A DNA stretch of 64,000 bases from Variovorax sp. PMC12 (GCF_003019815.1 NZ_CP027774.1:930001-994000); one strand, 5' to 3'. Shown: positions 17,147 through 26,017, numbered from the stretch's first letter. Made by a program: numbers and translations. The notes: generated by a model not told the origin, from the letters alone.

Positions 17147-17155
17147 GTTTTCAAT

Positions 17156-17167
17156 TTTATGCATAAA
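17156..17167. promoter_or_regulatory. ATGCAT palindrome at the gntR start (operator candidate)
   Basis: TTTATGCATAAA is a perfect 12-bp palindrome covering the alternative gntR start and the region just upstream of the divergent FMN reductase gene. It shares its core with the three repeats upstream of the FAH operon, so one regulator could control all three transcripts. Confidence 0.5.
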
Positions 17168-17200
17168 CTCGCGCCGCTTGAAACAGAGGAACACCCCGCT

Positions 17201-17779
17201 TTGAACGACACCACCCACTCCACCACGCGACTCGTCGCCATCTCCGGCAGCATTCGCCGGGCCTCGAACTGCACGGCCGTGCTGCGCAGCCTGCAGCCGC
17301 TGCTGCCACCGCATGTGGCGCTGGAGATCGTGCCGCTGGACGACATTCCCATCTACAACGCCGACCTCGACGGCGACACGCCGCCCGCACCCGTGGCACG
17401 CCTGAAGAGCGCCATTGCGGGCGCCGACGGGCTCGTGCTGTGCTCGCCCGAATACAACTACGGCATGCCGGGCGTGCTGAAGAACGCCATCGACTGGGCC
17501 TCGCGACCCGGCTTCGCGTCACCTCTGAAAGGCAAGCCGGCGCTGGTGATGACGGCGTCGCCCGGTACCGCCGGCGGCGTGCGCGCGCAGGCGCAGATCC
17601 GCGATGCGCTGGCCGCCACGCTGGCCCGCCCGCTGGTGCGCCCGCACGTGGCCATTGCCAATGTGGCCTCGCGCATCCAGGACGGCCGGCTGGTCGACGC
17701 GGCCACGCTGGACTTCATCGGGGCGGCGCTGGCCGAGCTGCTCGAGGAGATCGCGCTGCTCGCCGGCGCACGCCGATAG
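17201..17779 (+). CDS. NADPH-dependent FMN reductase (flavodoxin-like)
   Basis: A 192-residue flavodoxin-fold reductase. AISGSIRRASNCTAVL forms the FMN phosphate loop, and LCSPEYNYGMPGVLKNAIDW is the family signature of ChrR/ArsH-type NAD(P)H:FMN or quinone reductases. The TTG at 17201 is preferred because AGAGGA lies 10 nt upstream. An in-frame ATG at 17159 lies inside the ATGCAT palindrome and would add 14 unlike residues. It diverges from gntR, so it is probably co-regulated with the FAH operon. It could supply reduced flavin or detoxify quinones formed from aromatic substrates. Confidence 0.82.
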   Translation: MNDTTHSTTRLVAISGSIRRASNCTAVLRSLQPLLPPHVALEIVPLDDIPIYNADLDGDTPPAPVARLKSAIAGADGLVLCSPEYNYGMPGVLKNAIDWASRPGFASPLKGKPALVMTASPGTAGGVRAQAQIRDALAATLARPLVRPHVAIANVASRIQDGRLVDAATLDFIGAALAELLEEIALLAGARR

Positions 17780-17953
17780 TCACGCCGGCTCCTGCCCGGG
17801 CGCGCTTCCGGTCAGGTAGTAGATTTGATCAACAACCTGTCCGCGACATATAAACGCGCGATGGCGCCCCCTGTGGCGCCAGTCTCCCTGGTCAGGCATC
17901 GCCGCGCATTTCCGCCAAGGTCCTGCACGGCAGCCATCGACAACAAAAGCGTC

Positions 17954-19480
17954 ATGCCCCCGCGTCCCTGCTCACAGAGACTTGCCACGTTGGCAGGTCA
18001 TCACCCTTTGATCGTCGGTGGGCTGGGGACGCTCCTGACACTTGTCGTGCTGTCCATCAGCGTCCTCACGCTGTGGGCGGACCGGGAAACGGCCGTCGAA
18101 CATGCGCACGGGATGTCGAAGAACGTCGCAGCCGTTCTGGCGAGCAACATCTCGCGGACCGTCGAATCGGCGGATCAGTCGCTGCTCATGCTGATCGCCT
18201 CCTTGGACAAACCCATTGTGCGAAGCCTGAGTCCGGAGGTGCGGCACGAATTGCTGTTCGGCTCGACCGTCTCCGCCCGCTATGTCACCGGCATGGGCGT
18301 CACGGACGACAAGGGCCAGCTCATCGACGGTTGCTGCTCCAGCACGCATCGTTGGGATTTCAGCGACCGCGACTACTTCACCGCGCATCGCGATGCCACG
18401 AACCTCGGCCTCTATGTCTCGTCGGCCTATCGGGCACGCGCGCGCGAAGGCGTTGAGGCCATCGCGCTGAGCCGAAGAATCAACCGCCCGGACGGGACTT
18501 TCGGGGGCACCGCGCTCGTCGCCATCGACCTCGACTACTTCAAGCACTTGCTGGACGACCTGGAAATCGGCCCGCGCGGCGTGGCGGCGATCGTTCGCAC
18601 GGATGGCACCCTGGTTGCAAGAAACCCCGCTCCGGGCAAGGCGCTCACCCACGACCTGAAAGGGTCGCCGACGTTTCCGCGCATGGTGAATCGGGAGTCC
18701 GGCTTCTATGCGGCGTCCTCGGTCATCGATGGAACGATTCGCCTGTACACCTTCCAGCGCGTGCCCGGAACGCCGTTCATTGCGGTGATTGCCCCGGCCT
18801 TGGACGATGCCCTGGCGTCCTGGAAACGGCTGTCGTGGATCGTCGGTCTTTCGTCGCTGCTGGTCAGCAGTGCCTTCTGCGCCGGCGTGTGGCTGCTCGC
18901 GTTCGCGCTGCGAGGCCGGGTGATCGCGGAGCAGCACCTGAGGGAGCTGACCCAGACCGATTCCCTCACGGGCCTGAAGAACCGGCGCGCGCTCGACCTG
19001 GCGCTGGAGAGCGAATGGGACCGCCTGCAGCGCGGCGACGGTTGCCTGTCCGTGCTCTTCGTGGATGCGGACAATTTCAAACGCTACAACGACGAGCATG
19101 GGCATGCCCATGGCGACGTCGCGCTCCAGCATCTTGCCAACTGCATCGCAAGGCACGTGCGGCGACGCGGCGATGTTGCGGCACGGTATGGCGGAGAGGA
19201 GTTCATGGCCGTTCTGCCCGACACGGACGAAACAGGGGCCATGCGGGTCGCCGAGGCCATACGCGCCGAAGCCGAGGGCTCCCGCCCCAACGATGGCGCG
19301 CAGGACCTAGCGCCTCTCACCGTGAGCGTCGGTTGTGCCACGGCACGGCGATCGAACTCCGCGTCGCTCGATGCATTGACGAAAGCAGCGGACACCGCGC
19401 TCTACCAAGCCAAGCGAAGCGGCAAGAACTGCATCGTCTGGACGTCGGTCGAGGCGACATCCCCGACTCGCACAAAGTGA
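17954..19480 (+). CDS. Membrane diguanylate cyclase with extracytoplasmic sensor domain
   Basis: A 508-residue protein with an N-terminal membrane helix (HPLIVGGLGTLLTLVVLSIS), a periplasmic dCache-like sensor of about 250 residues, a second helix (IVGLSSLLVSSAFCAGVWLL) and a C-terminal GGDEF domain. The catalytic motif is RYGGEEF. Five residues before it lies RRGD, an intact RxxD product-inhibition site. It therefore should make c-di-GMP in response to a small molecule in the periplasm. The frame is open upstream to a TTG at 17825 and an ATG at 17861. I chose the ATG at 17954, closest to the first helix, but the start is uncertain. No phosphodiesterase is encoded nearby. Confidence 0.85.
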   Translation: MPPRPCSQRLATLAGHHPLIVGGLGTLLTLVVLSISVLTLWADRETAVEHAHGMSKNVAAVLASNISRTVESADQSLLMLIASLDKPIVRSLSPEVRHELLFGSTVSARYVTGMGVTDDKGQLIDGCCSSTHRWDFSDRDYFTAHRDATNLGLYVSSAYRARAREGVEAIALSRRINRPDGTFGGTALVAIDLDYFKHLLDDLEIGPRGVAAIVRTDGTLVARNPAPGKALTHDLKGSPTFPRMVNRESGFYAASSVIDGTIRLYTFQRVPGTPFIAVIAPALDDALASWKRLSWIVGLSSLLVSSAFCAGVWLLAFALRGRVIAEQHLRELTQTDSLTGLKNRRALDLALESEWDRLQRGDGCLSVLFVDADNFKRYNDEHGHAHGDVALQHLANCIARHVRRRGDVAARYGGEEFMAVLPDTDETGAMRVAEAIRAEAEGSRPNDGAQDLAPLTVSVGCATARRSNSASLDALTKAADTALYQAKRSGKNCIVWTSVEATSPTRTK

Positions 19481-19495
19481 TGGAGATGGCGCGGC

Positions 19496-20302
19496 CTACG
19501 GATGCCAGGTCGAGACGACGGCCGGCGTCTGCGCCGTGGGGCGGCCGGCCAACGCATAGGACAACTCGTTCGCCGCTTTCATGATCGTCTTCGCGTGGCC
19601 GATGAGCTTGGCTTTCGGCAAGCGGTCCGCCGGCCCGGAAATGCATACCGACCCGAGCAAGGCCCAGCGCAGGCCGAAGACCGGCGCCGACACCGTCGCC
19701 ACGTTCTTCTCGCGCTCGCCGATGGAAAAGTGATAGCCCTTCTTGCGGATGTCCTCGTACAGCTTTCCCTGCTCCCCGGAAAACGCGAGGATCACCCGCC
19801 CCGGCGACCCCAGCTCCAGCGGAAGCATCGCGCCCATGCGCGCGTGATGGCGGATCGGCTGCGGTCCCTCCACGCGCGCGAGGCAGGTGCGCGAATTGCC
19901 TTCGCGCACGTAGAAGGCCGCGCTCTCGCCCGTGGCCTGCGATAGCGCAAGGAGCATCGGCTCCACCACGTTGTTGGCGTCGAAGCTGGCCTGGTAGCGG
20001 GCACCGAGCCAGCCCGCGGCAGGCCCGAGCCGCCATTCGCCGTCGTCGCGCTGCACCACGTAGCCGGCCAGCGCCAGCGTGCGAAGCAGCCGCAGGATGG
20101 TGGTCTTGTGCATGCCGGTGCGCCGTGTCAGCTCGGCCAGCGAAAGCCGTTCGTCCTGCATGCCGAAGGTGTCGAGCAGTTGCAGGGCGCGGGTGACCGC
20201 GGTCACGCCGCCTGTCGTTTCGAGATCGGCTTCGCGCGGGACCTCGACGACTTCGGTCGGTCGCCTGCGCCTTGTCGTCCCGGCACTTTCCTCAACAGTC
20301 AT
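19496..20302 (-). CDS. IclR-family transcriptional regulator
   Basis: A 268-residue IclR-type regulator. The HTH region (about residues 35-95) contains RALQLLDTF, LAELTRRTGMHKTTILRLLR and LAGYVVQRDDGEWRLGPA. The C-terminal effector domain has the usual FGLRWALLGSVCISGPADRL block. The gene diverges from the Bug/hydrolase/aldolase operon that begins at 20434. The shared 131-bp intergenic region contains a perfect inverted repeat (20317-20342) starting 15 bp from the iclR start codon. It is probably the local repressor or activator responding to a pathway carboxylate. Confidence 0.92.
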   Translation of the reverse strand: MTVEESAGTTRRRRPTEVVEVPREADLETTGGVTAVTRALQLLDTFGMQDERLSLAELTRRTGMHKTTILRLLRTLALAGYVVQRDDGEWRLGPAAGWLGARYQASFDANNVVEPMLLALSQATGESAAFYVREGNSRTCLARVEGPQPIRHHARMGAMLPLELGSPGRVILAFSGEQGKLYEDIRKKGYHFSIGEREKNVATVSAPVFGLRWALLGSVCISGPADRLPKAKLIGHAKTIMKAANELSYALAGRPTAQTPAVVSTWHP

Positions 20303-20316
20303 TTTGTTTCACTGGA

Positions 20317-20342
20317 TGGTTCATGGTCCGCCTCATGAACCA
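20317..20342. promoter_or_regulatory. Inverted-repeat operator candidate for IclR
   Basis: TGGTTCATG (20317-20325) and CATGAACCA (20334-20342) are perfect 9-bp arms separated by 8 bp. The site is between the divergent iclR gene and the Bug-led operon. Size and position suit a dimeric IclR-family protein controlling both directions. Confidence 0.6.
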
Positions 20343-20433
20343 CCATTGTATGGCGCGAAACGCAAAACCAAAATCGCTGCATGCCCTGGAGCCCGTCTGC
20401 CAGGCACTCATCGAACGATTCGGAGACACCTAC

Positions 20434-21420
20434 ATGCGTAACTCGAGCCACAGCTCAATTTCCCGCCGTGCAGCGCTCGGCGCCGCCCTCCTGCTCACCT
20501 GCGGCATGGCCCTGGCGCAGGCCTATCCCTCGCGTCCGATCCGCCTGATCGTGCCCTTCCCGCCCGGCGGCGGCACGGACATCATTGCCCGCGAAGTCGC
20601 CAACAAGGTCGCGACATCCGAAGGCTGGACCATCGTCATCGACAACAAGCCGGGCTCCGGCGGCAACATCGGCGTCGATGCCGCGGTCAAGGCCAGCCCG
20701 GACGGCTACACGCTGGTGCTGGGCCAGACCAGCAACCTCGCGATCAACCCGTCGCTGTACGCGAAGCTGCCGTACGACCCGGTGAAGGACCTGGCGGCGG
20801 TGGGGCTTGTCGCGTCGGCGCCCCTGGTCGTGGTGGTGTCCGCCGCATCGCCCTACAAGAAGCTCGCGGACGTGGTTGCCGCCGCCAAGGCCAAGCCCAC
20901 TTCGCTCAACTATGCGAGCTCGGGCAACGGCACCGTGGCCCACCTGGCCACGGAGCAGTTCCAGAAGGCCGCCGGCGTGCAGTTCACGCACGTCCCGTAC
21001 AAGGGCGCCTCGCAGGGCCTGACGGACCTCGTCGGCGGCCAGATCCAGATGTACGTCTCGTCGGTGCCGACACTGATCGCCCAGATCAAGAGCGGCCAGC
21101 TGCGCGCACTGGCGGTGACCTCGCTGCAGCGCAACAGCGACCTGCCCGACGTGCCCACCGTTGCCGAGTCGGGCTACAAGGACTTCGAGGCCGTGACGTG
21201 GTTCGGCGTCGCCGGCCCTGCCGCCATGCCGAAGGACGCCATCGCCAAGCTGAACGCCGCATTCAACAAGGCCCTGGCGACTGACGAGGTGAAGAAGAAG
21301 CTGGTCGCGCAAGGCGCGGAAGTGATGACCGGCACGCCCGAGAAGTTCGCCTCGCTGATCCGCACCGACGGCGTGCGCTGGAGCGCGATCGTCAAGTCGT
21401 CCGGCGCCAAGATGGATTGA
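20434..21420 (+). CDS. Bug/TctC-family solute-binding protein
   Basis: A 328-residue Bug receptor with a Sec signal peptide (cleavage near MALAQA, residue 29). The blocks RLIVPFPPGGGTDIIAREVA, IDNKPGSGGNIG, THVPYKGASQGLTDLVGGQ and VPTVAESGYKDFEAV follow the family closely. The ATG at 20434 follows GGAGACACCTAC, and the longer open frame upstream covers the operator region. It is the first gene of the IclR-linked + strand operon and is followed after 6 nt by an amidohydrolase. It probably binds the carboxylate the operon degrades. Confidence 0.92.
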   Translation: MRNSSHSSISRRAALGAALLLTCGMALAQAYPSRPIRLIVPFPPGGGTDIIAREVANKVATSEGWTIVIDNKPGSGGNIGVDAAVKASPDGYTLVLGQTSNLAINPSLYAKLPYDPVKDLAAVGLVASAPLVVVVSAASPYKKLADVVAAAKAKPTSLNYASSGNGTVAHLATEQFQKAAGVQFTHVPYKGASQGLTDLVGGQIQMYVSSVPTLIAQIKSGQLRALAVTSLQRNSDLPDVPTVAESGYKDFEAVTWFGVAGPAAMPKDAIAKLNAAFNKALATDEVKKKLVAQGAEVMTGTPEKFASLIRTDGVRWSAIVKSSGAKMD

Positions 21421-21426
21421 CTCCGC

Positions 21427-22347
21427 ATGGCCGCGATCGATGCTTCGTGCGCGAATGCGCTCATCGCTCCGTTCTCCGCGGGGCGCGGCCGCACGCCCGT
21501 CGACGTTCCGCCCGGTGCCTGCGACTGCCACGTGCATCTGTACGACGCGCGCTATCCCGCGGCGCCCGCTGCCACGCTGCGGCCGCCGGACGCCAGCGCG
21601 GCGGACTACCGCCGGCTGCAGCGGCGCACGGGAACGCAGCGGGTCGTGTTCGTGACGCCTTCGACCTACGGCACCGACAACGGGCCGCTGTGCGACGCAC
21701 TTGCCGCCTTTGGAACGCAGGCGCGCGGCGTGGCCGTGGTCGACGAACGGGTCAGCGATTCCGAACTGGAGGCGCTGCACGCCCGCGGGGTGCGGGGCAT
21801 CCGCCTGAATCTGTCGCTGGGTGTCGTGAATTCGGCCTCGCAGATCGAACCGCTCGCGCGCCGTGTCGCGCCACTGGGCTGGCACCTGCAGCTGCTTGCA
21901 CCCGCGCACGCGTGGAGTGACCTCGCAAGCGTGCTGGGCGATCTGCCGGTGCCGGTCGTGTTCGACCATTTCGGCCGGCTCGCGCCCGCCATGGCAGGCG
22001 TGCACCCGTCGCATGCGCTGATCCTTCGCTTGCTCGAGGAGCGCCGCGCCTGGGTCAAGCTGTCCGGCGCCTACATCGTCAGCGAGCGGGGCGCGCCGGG
22101 GTACGAAGACGTGGCCGCACTGGCACGCGGCTTCCTGGAAGCCGCGCCGGATCGCGTGCTCTGGGGCAGCGACTGGCCGCACGCATCCGCCAGCGCCGGC
22201 CACCAGGCCATGCCGGACGACGCACAGCTGATGGCGCTGCTCGCCGGCTGGACCGGCACACGCCGGGCGCTGCACCGCGTGCTCGTCGACAACCCGGTCG
22301 CGCTCTACGGCTTCGACCGCCCCACCACAACTCTGGAGACTCCATGA
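21427..22347 (+). CDS. LigI-like amidohydrolase (TIM-barrel metal-dependent hydrolase), copy 1
   Basis: A 306-residue amidohydrolase-2 family enzyme. The metal-site motif is CDCHVHLYD, followed by VVFDHFGRLAP and the terminal RVLWGSDWPHAS, which supplies the catalytic Asp. This pattern matches the 2-pyrone-4,6-dicarboxylate lactonase (LigI) group, which hydrolyses lactone rings. The signature STYGTDNGPLCDALAAFG is shared with the second copy at 27028, so the two are probably paralogues. Its stop overlaps the next Bug gene by 4 nt. A lactonase for a dicarboxylate is likely; the exact lactone is unknown. Confidence 0.87.
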   Translation: MAAIDASCANALIAPFSAGRGRTPVDVPPGACDCHVHLYDARYPAAPAATLRPPDASAADYRRLQRRTGTQRVVFVTPSTYGTDNGPLCDALAAFGTQARGVAVVDERVSDSELEALHARGVRGIRLNLSLGVVNSASQIEPLARRVAPLGWHLQLLAPAHAWSDLASVLGDLPVPVVFDHFGRLAPAMAGVHPSHALILRLLEERRAWVKLSGAYIVSERGAPGYEDVAALARGFLEAAPDRVLWGSDWPHASASAGHQAMPDDAQLMALLAGWTGTRRALHRVLVDNPVALYGFDRPTTTLETP

Positions 22348-23330
22348 TCCGCATTCATCGGCGCCGATTCGGCGCGCTGGGCCTGGCCGCGCTCGCCGCC
22401 GTGTCGTTGCCCGTTCTCGCTCAAGGCCAGTGGCCCACCGGCAAGCCCATCACCTGGGTGGTGCCGTACCCGCCGGGCGGCACCACCGACATCCTCGGGC
22501 GTGCCATCGCGCTGCGCCTGGGTACGTCCCTGGGCGCCACGGTGATCGTGGACAACAAGGCAGGCGCCACCGGCACGATCGGCTCCGCCTTCGTCGCGCG
22601 TGCGGCACCCGATGGCTACACGCTGCTGGGCACATCGATCGGCCCGCAGGCGATCGTGCCCAACCTGCTGCCGAAGATGCAGTACGACCCGGTCAAGGCC
22701 TTCGCGCCGGTGTCGCTCATCGGCACCATCCCGCATGTGCTCGTCGTCGGTGCGAACCAGCCGTTCCGGACGGTCGCGGACCTTGTCGCGCAGGCGAAGG
22801 CGCGCCCCGACGAGATCTCCTTCGCCTCCGGCGGCAACGGCACGGTGCTGCAGATGCAGGGCGAACTGCTGCGGCTGCAGACGGGCGCGAAGCTGACGCA
22901 CGTTCCGTACAAGGGCGACACGCCGGCCATCCAGGACGTCCTGGCAGGCCATGCCACCTTCATGTTCGCGCCGGTGGCCGCCGCGCTGCCGCACATCCAG
23001 AGCGGCCACCTCAAGGCGCTGGCCGTCACTTCGGCGGCACGCCTGAAGGCCCTGCCCGATGTACCGACCATGGGGCAGGCCGGCTTCAAGGACTTCGTGG
23101 TGGAGCAGTGGCAGGCCGTCTACGCGCCGGCCGGCACACCCGCGCCGGTGGTCCAGCGCCTGCACGACGAAATCGTTCGCCAGCTGAAGGACCCCGAGAT
23201 CGTCGCGATGGCCGACAAGCTCGGCGTCACGCTGGTGGGCAGCACGCCGCAGCAGCTCGCCGACACCCAGAAAGCCGACCTGTCCAAGTGGGCCAAGGTC
23301 ATCAAGGACGCCGGCGTCAAGCCCGACTGA
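22344..23330 (+). CDS. Bug/TctC-family solute-binding protein
   Basis: A 328-residue Bug receptor translationally coupled (ATGA overlap) to the preceding amidohydrolase, with GGAGACTCC before the ATG. The signal peptide ends at VLAQGQ near residue 27. ITWVVPYPPGGTTDILGRAI, VDNKAGATGTIGSAF, THVPYKGDTPAIQDVLAG and VPTMGQAGFKDFVVEQW identify the family. It is the second receptor of the operon, which may therefore accept more than one ligand. The RraA-family aldolase gene follows after 41 nt. No permease genes are adjacent. Confidence 0.92.
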   Translation: MIRIHRRRFGALGLAALAAVSLPVLAQGQWPTGKPITWVVPYPPGGTTDILGRAIALRLGTSLGATVIVDNKAGATGTIGSAFVARAAPDGYTLLGTSIGPQAIVPNLLPKMQYDPVKAFAPVSLIGTIPHVLVVGANQPFRTVADLVAQAKARPDEISFASGGNGTVLQMQGELLRLQTGAKLTHVPYKGDTPAIQDVLAGHATFMFAPVAAALPHIQSGHLKALAVTSAARLKALPDVPTMGQAGFKDFVVEQWQAVYAPAGTPAPVVQRLHDEIVRQLKDPEIVAMADKLGVTLVGSTPQQLADTQKADLSKWAKVIKDAGVKPD

Positions 23331-23371
23331 ACTTCATTCCATTTCCTCTTCCTTTCCCTGAAAGCACTCCC

Positions 23372-24061
23372 ATGTCCTCGACCCTTCCCGACATCATTCG
23401 CAACTTCGAGCGCGTGCCCGCGAACATCGTGGCGCAGGCCGCAGAGTTCCAGCCGGCCATCCTCGCCGACGTGGCCGGCCGCCGCGGCGCGCTCGACGGG
23501 CGCATCAAGGCCCTGCGCCCACGCATGAAGTTGGCCGGCACCGCCCTCACGGTGGAAGTGCGCCCCGGCGACAACCTCATGATCCATGCAGCCATCGCCA
23601 TGGCAAAGCCCGGCGACGTGCTCGTGATCGACGGCAAGGGCGACCTGACCTCGGCGCTGATGGGCACGATCATGATGACGGCCTGCAAGAAGCTCGGCAT
23701 TGCCGGCGTGGTGATGGACGGGGCCTGCCGCGACAGCCTCGAGATCGACGAGATGGACTTCCCCGTCTTCAGCGTGGGCACCAATCCGAACGGTCCGACG
23801 AAGAACATCGGCGGGCGCATCGGGCACCCGGTGTCCATCGGCGGCGTGACGGTGCGTCCCGGCGACTTCGTGATCGGCGACGGCGACGGCGTGGTGGTGG
23901 TCGAGCGCGAGAAGATCGAATCGCTGCTGCCGCTGGCTGCCAAGAAGGTCCGCGACGAGGCCGCGCGCATCGCCGCCATCAAGGAAGGCGACACCGCGGC
24001 CAAGTGGCTGGACTCCGCTCTGCGCGCGGCCGGCGTGCTGAAGGAAGGCGAGACGCTGTGA
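23372..24061 (+). CDS. RraA-family protein (4-hydroxy-4-methyl-2-oxoglutarate aldolase-like)
   Basis: A 229-residue RraA/HMG-aldolase family protein. Key blocks are GTALTVEVRPGDNLMIHAA, VLVIDGKGDL and GIAGVVMDGACRD. The Arg-Asp pair in the last block binds substrate and metal in the aldolases, which split 4-hydroxy-4-methyl-2-oxoglutarate or 4-carboxy-4-hydroxy-2-oxoadipate into pyruvate plus an oxoacid. In this catabolic context an aldolase role is far more likely than RNase E inhibition. The ATG at 23372 gives a normal N-terminus. Its stop overlaps the following dehydrogenase start (GTGA). Confidence 0.87.
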   Translation: MSSTLPDIIRNFERVPANIVAQAAEFQPAILADVAGRRGALDGRIKALRPRMKLAGTALTVEVRPGDNLMIHAAIAMAKPGDVLVIDGKGDLTSALMGTIMMTACKKLGIAGVVMDGACRDSLEIDEMDFPVFSVGTNPNGPTKNIGGRIGHPVSIGGVTVRPGDFVIGDGDGVVVVEREKIESLLPLAAKKVRDEAARIAAIKEGDTAAKWLDSALRAAGVLKEGETL

Positions 24062-24999
24062 CCGCGACCAACGCAAGCTCCATCCTCGTGACCGGTGCCG
24101 ACCTGGCGCAGCAGGCACTCGCGCTGCTCGAAGGCCATGAGATCGTCTACGCCGGCAAGACGCCGACCGAGGACGACCTGGTCGCCCTTTGCCGCGCGCA
24201 TGATCCCGTGGCCATCATCGTGCGCTACGGCAAGGTGGGCGCGGCCGTGATGGACGCGGCACCTTCGCTGAAGGTGATCTCCAAGCACGGCAGCGGAACC
24301 GACACGATCGACAAGACCGCGGCGCAGCAGCGCGGCATCGAGGTGGTGGCGGCCGTGGGCGCCAATGCGGCCGCGGTGGCCGAGCAGGCGCTCGCCCTGC
24401 TGCTGGCCTGCGCCAAATCAGTGGTGGCGCTCGACGCGCGCATGCATGCCGGCCACTGGGACAAGGCGACGCACAAGAGCCTGGAGCTCGGCGGGCGTAC
24501 CATCGGCCTCATCGGCCTGGGCGCCATCGGCCTTCGCTTCGCGCGCATGGCCGACGCGCTGGGCATGCGGGTGCTGGGCTACGACCCCTACGCCAAGAAC
24601 CTTCCGGCTTACGTGCAACCCGCGGACCTGGCGACCCTCTGGGCCGAGTCCGACGCCGTGTCGCTGCACTGCCCGCTGACCGACGACAACCGCGGGCTGC
24701 TCAATGCCCGCACACTGGCGCAATGCAAGCGCGGCGTGATCATCGTCAACACGGCCCGTGGCGGGCTGATCGACGAAGACGCGTTGCTGGCGGCCGTGCG
24801 TTCGGGCCAGGTCGCCATGGCCGGGCTGGACAGCTTCGCGGTCGAGCCGATGACGCCCGGCCATCCGTTCCAGGGCGAAAAAAACATCGTGCTCAGCCCC
24901 CACATCGGCGGCGTGACCAGCGATGCTTACGTGAACATGGGCGTCGGTGCGGCAAGGAACCTGCTGCAGGTGCTTTCGCGCCAGGCGGCGACCGCCTGA
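24058..24999 (+). CDS. D-isomer-specific 2-hydroxyacid dehydrogenase
   Basis: A 313-residue NAD(P)-dependent 2-hydroxyacid dehydrogenase. The Rossmann motif is TIGLIGLGAIGLRFARMADA. The catalytic Arg lies in VNTARGGLIDEDALL, the Glu in FAVEPMTPGHP and the His in LSPHIGGVTSDAY. I use the GTG start at 24058, which overlaps the RraA stop and is preceded by GAAGGAAGGCGAG. Longer starts lie inside the RraA gene. It would interconvert a 2-oxoacid and a D-2-hydroxyacid, suiting a pathway with an aldolase that releases 2-oxoacids. Confidence 0.9.
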   Translation: MTATNASSILVTGADLAQQALALLEGHEIVYAGKTPTEDDLVALCRAHDPVAIIVRYGKVGAAVMDAAPSLKVISKHGSGTDTIDKTAAQQRGIEVVAAVGANAAAVAEQALALLLACAKSVVALDARMHAGHWDKATHKSLELGGRTIGLIGLGAIGLRFARMADALGMRVLGYDPYAKNLPAYVQPADLATLWAESDAVSLHCPLTDDNRGLLNARTLAQCKRGVIIVNTARGGLIDEDALLAAVRSGQVAMAGLDSFAVEPMTPGHPFQGEKNIVLSPHIGGVTSDAYVNMGVGAARNLLQVLSRQAATA

Positions 25000-25036
25000 A
25001 GCATGGCCGCCGCCGCTCGAAAAAAAGGAGACAGAA

Positions 25037-26017
25037 ATGAAGAGGAACAGAAGCATCCGCGGCGTTGCGGCTGCCTTGGGGCTGCTGACGGTGCTGGCTG
25101 CACAGGTGCACGCACAGGCATGGCCCGCCAAGCCGGTGCGTGTGCTCGTGGGCTTTTCCGCGGGCGGCCCGACCGATGTGGTGGCGCGTGCCTTCGCCGA
25201 CCACGCATCGCGTGCGCTGGGCCAGCCGTTCATCGTGGACAACAAGCCCGGCGCGAACACGATCCTGGCGGCCGAGGCCGTCGCGGCGGCGCCGGCGGAC
25301 GGCTACACGCTGCTGCTGGGTGCGACCAACCACACGATGATTCCCGCGCTCTACAGCCAGCGGGTCAAGTTCGATGCGGTGCGCTCGTTCGCGCCGGTGT
25401 GTTCGCTCGCCGTGAGCCCCACGGTGCTGGTCGTCGGCCCGTCGATGCCGGTCACCTCCTTCGGGGCGTTCCTGCAGGCGGTGAAGGCGGAACCCGGCAA
25501 GCGCACGTATGCCACGCCGGGCTCCGGCAGCTCCGGGCATTTCGCGAGCGCGCACTTCACGCAGCTCACGGGCACGTCGATGAACCACATACCGTACAAG
25601 GGTGCGGCGCAGGCGACCACCGACCTCATGGGCGGGCAGGTCGACAGCTCCTTCGCCACGCTGGGTTCGGTGCTCACGCAGGTGCAGTCCGGCAAGCTGA
25701 CGGCCCTGGCCGTGGCGTCGCCCAAGCGCTCGGCGCTGCTGCCGAACGTGCCGACCTTCGAGGAAGTGGGCGTCAAGGGCTACGCGGCCGACGCCTGGTA
25801 CGGCCTGCTGGCGCCCGCGAAGACGCCGCCGGAGGTGCTGGCCGTCCTGCGCCGTGTCGCCACCGAATTCGCACAGTCGCCGGCCACGCGGGAGAAATTG
25901 CGCTCGCTCGGCATGGAGGCGCAGAACACCTGCGGCGATGCCTTCGGCGCGCAACTGGCGCGCGAGGTCAAGCTGTACGGCGAACTGGCCCGCTCGCTCG
26001 ACCTCAAGACCGAATGA
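25037..26017 (+). CDS. Bug/TctC-family solute-binding protein
   Basis: A 326-residue Bug receptor with a Sec signal peptide ending at VHAQAW (about residue 27). The ATG has an excellent AAAAAAGGAG ribosome site. VRVLVGFSAGGPTDVVARAF, VDNKPGANTILAAEA, NHIPYKGAAQATTDLMGGQ and VPTFEEVGVKGYAADAW define the family. It is the third receptor in the IclR-linked + strand run, 37 nt after the dehydrogenase. Its ligand loop (VGFSAGGPTD) differs from the neighbours' VPFPPGG and VPYAPGG, which suggests a different ligand. Confidence 0.92.
   Translation: MKRNRSIRGVAAALGLLTVLAAQVHAQAWPAKPVRVLVGFSAGGPTDVVARAFADHASRALGQPFIVDNKPGANTILAAEAVAAAPADGYTLLLGATNHTMIPALYSQRVKFDAVRSFAPVCSLAVSPTVLVVGPSMPVTSFGAFLQAVKAEPGKRTYATPGSGSSGHFASAHFTQLTGTSMNHIPYKGAAQATTDLMGGQVDSSFATLGSVLTQVQSGKLTALAVASPKRSALLPNVPTFEEVGVKGYAADAWYGLLAPAKTPPEVLAVLRRVATEFAQSPATREKLRSLGMEAQNTCGDAFGAQLAREVKLYGELARSLDLKTE

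Noticed and set aside
17159..17200. ATG at 17159 as the FMN reductase start
   Set aside because: It overlaps the palindromic operator and adds residues unlike the family. The TTG at 17201 has a better ribosome site.
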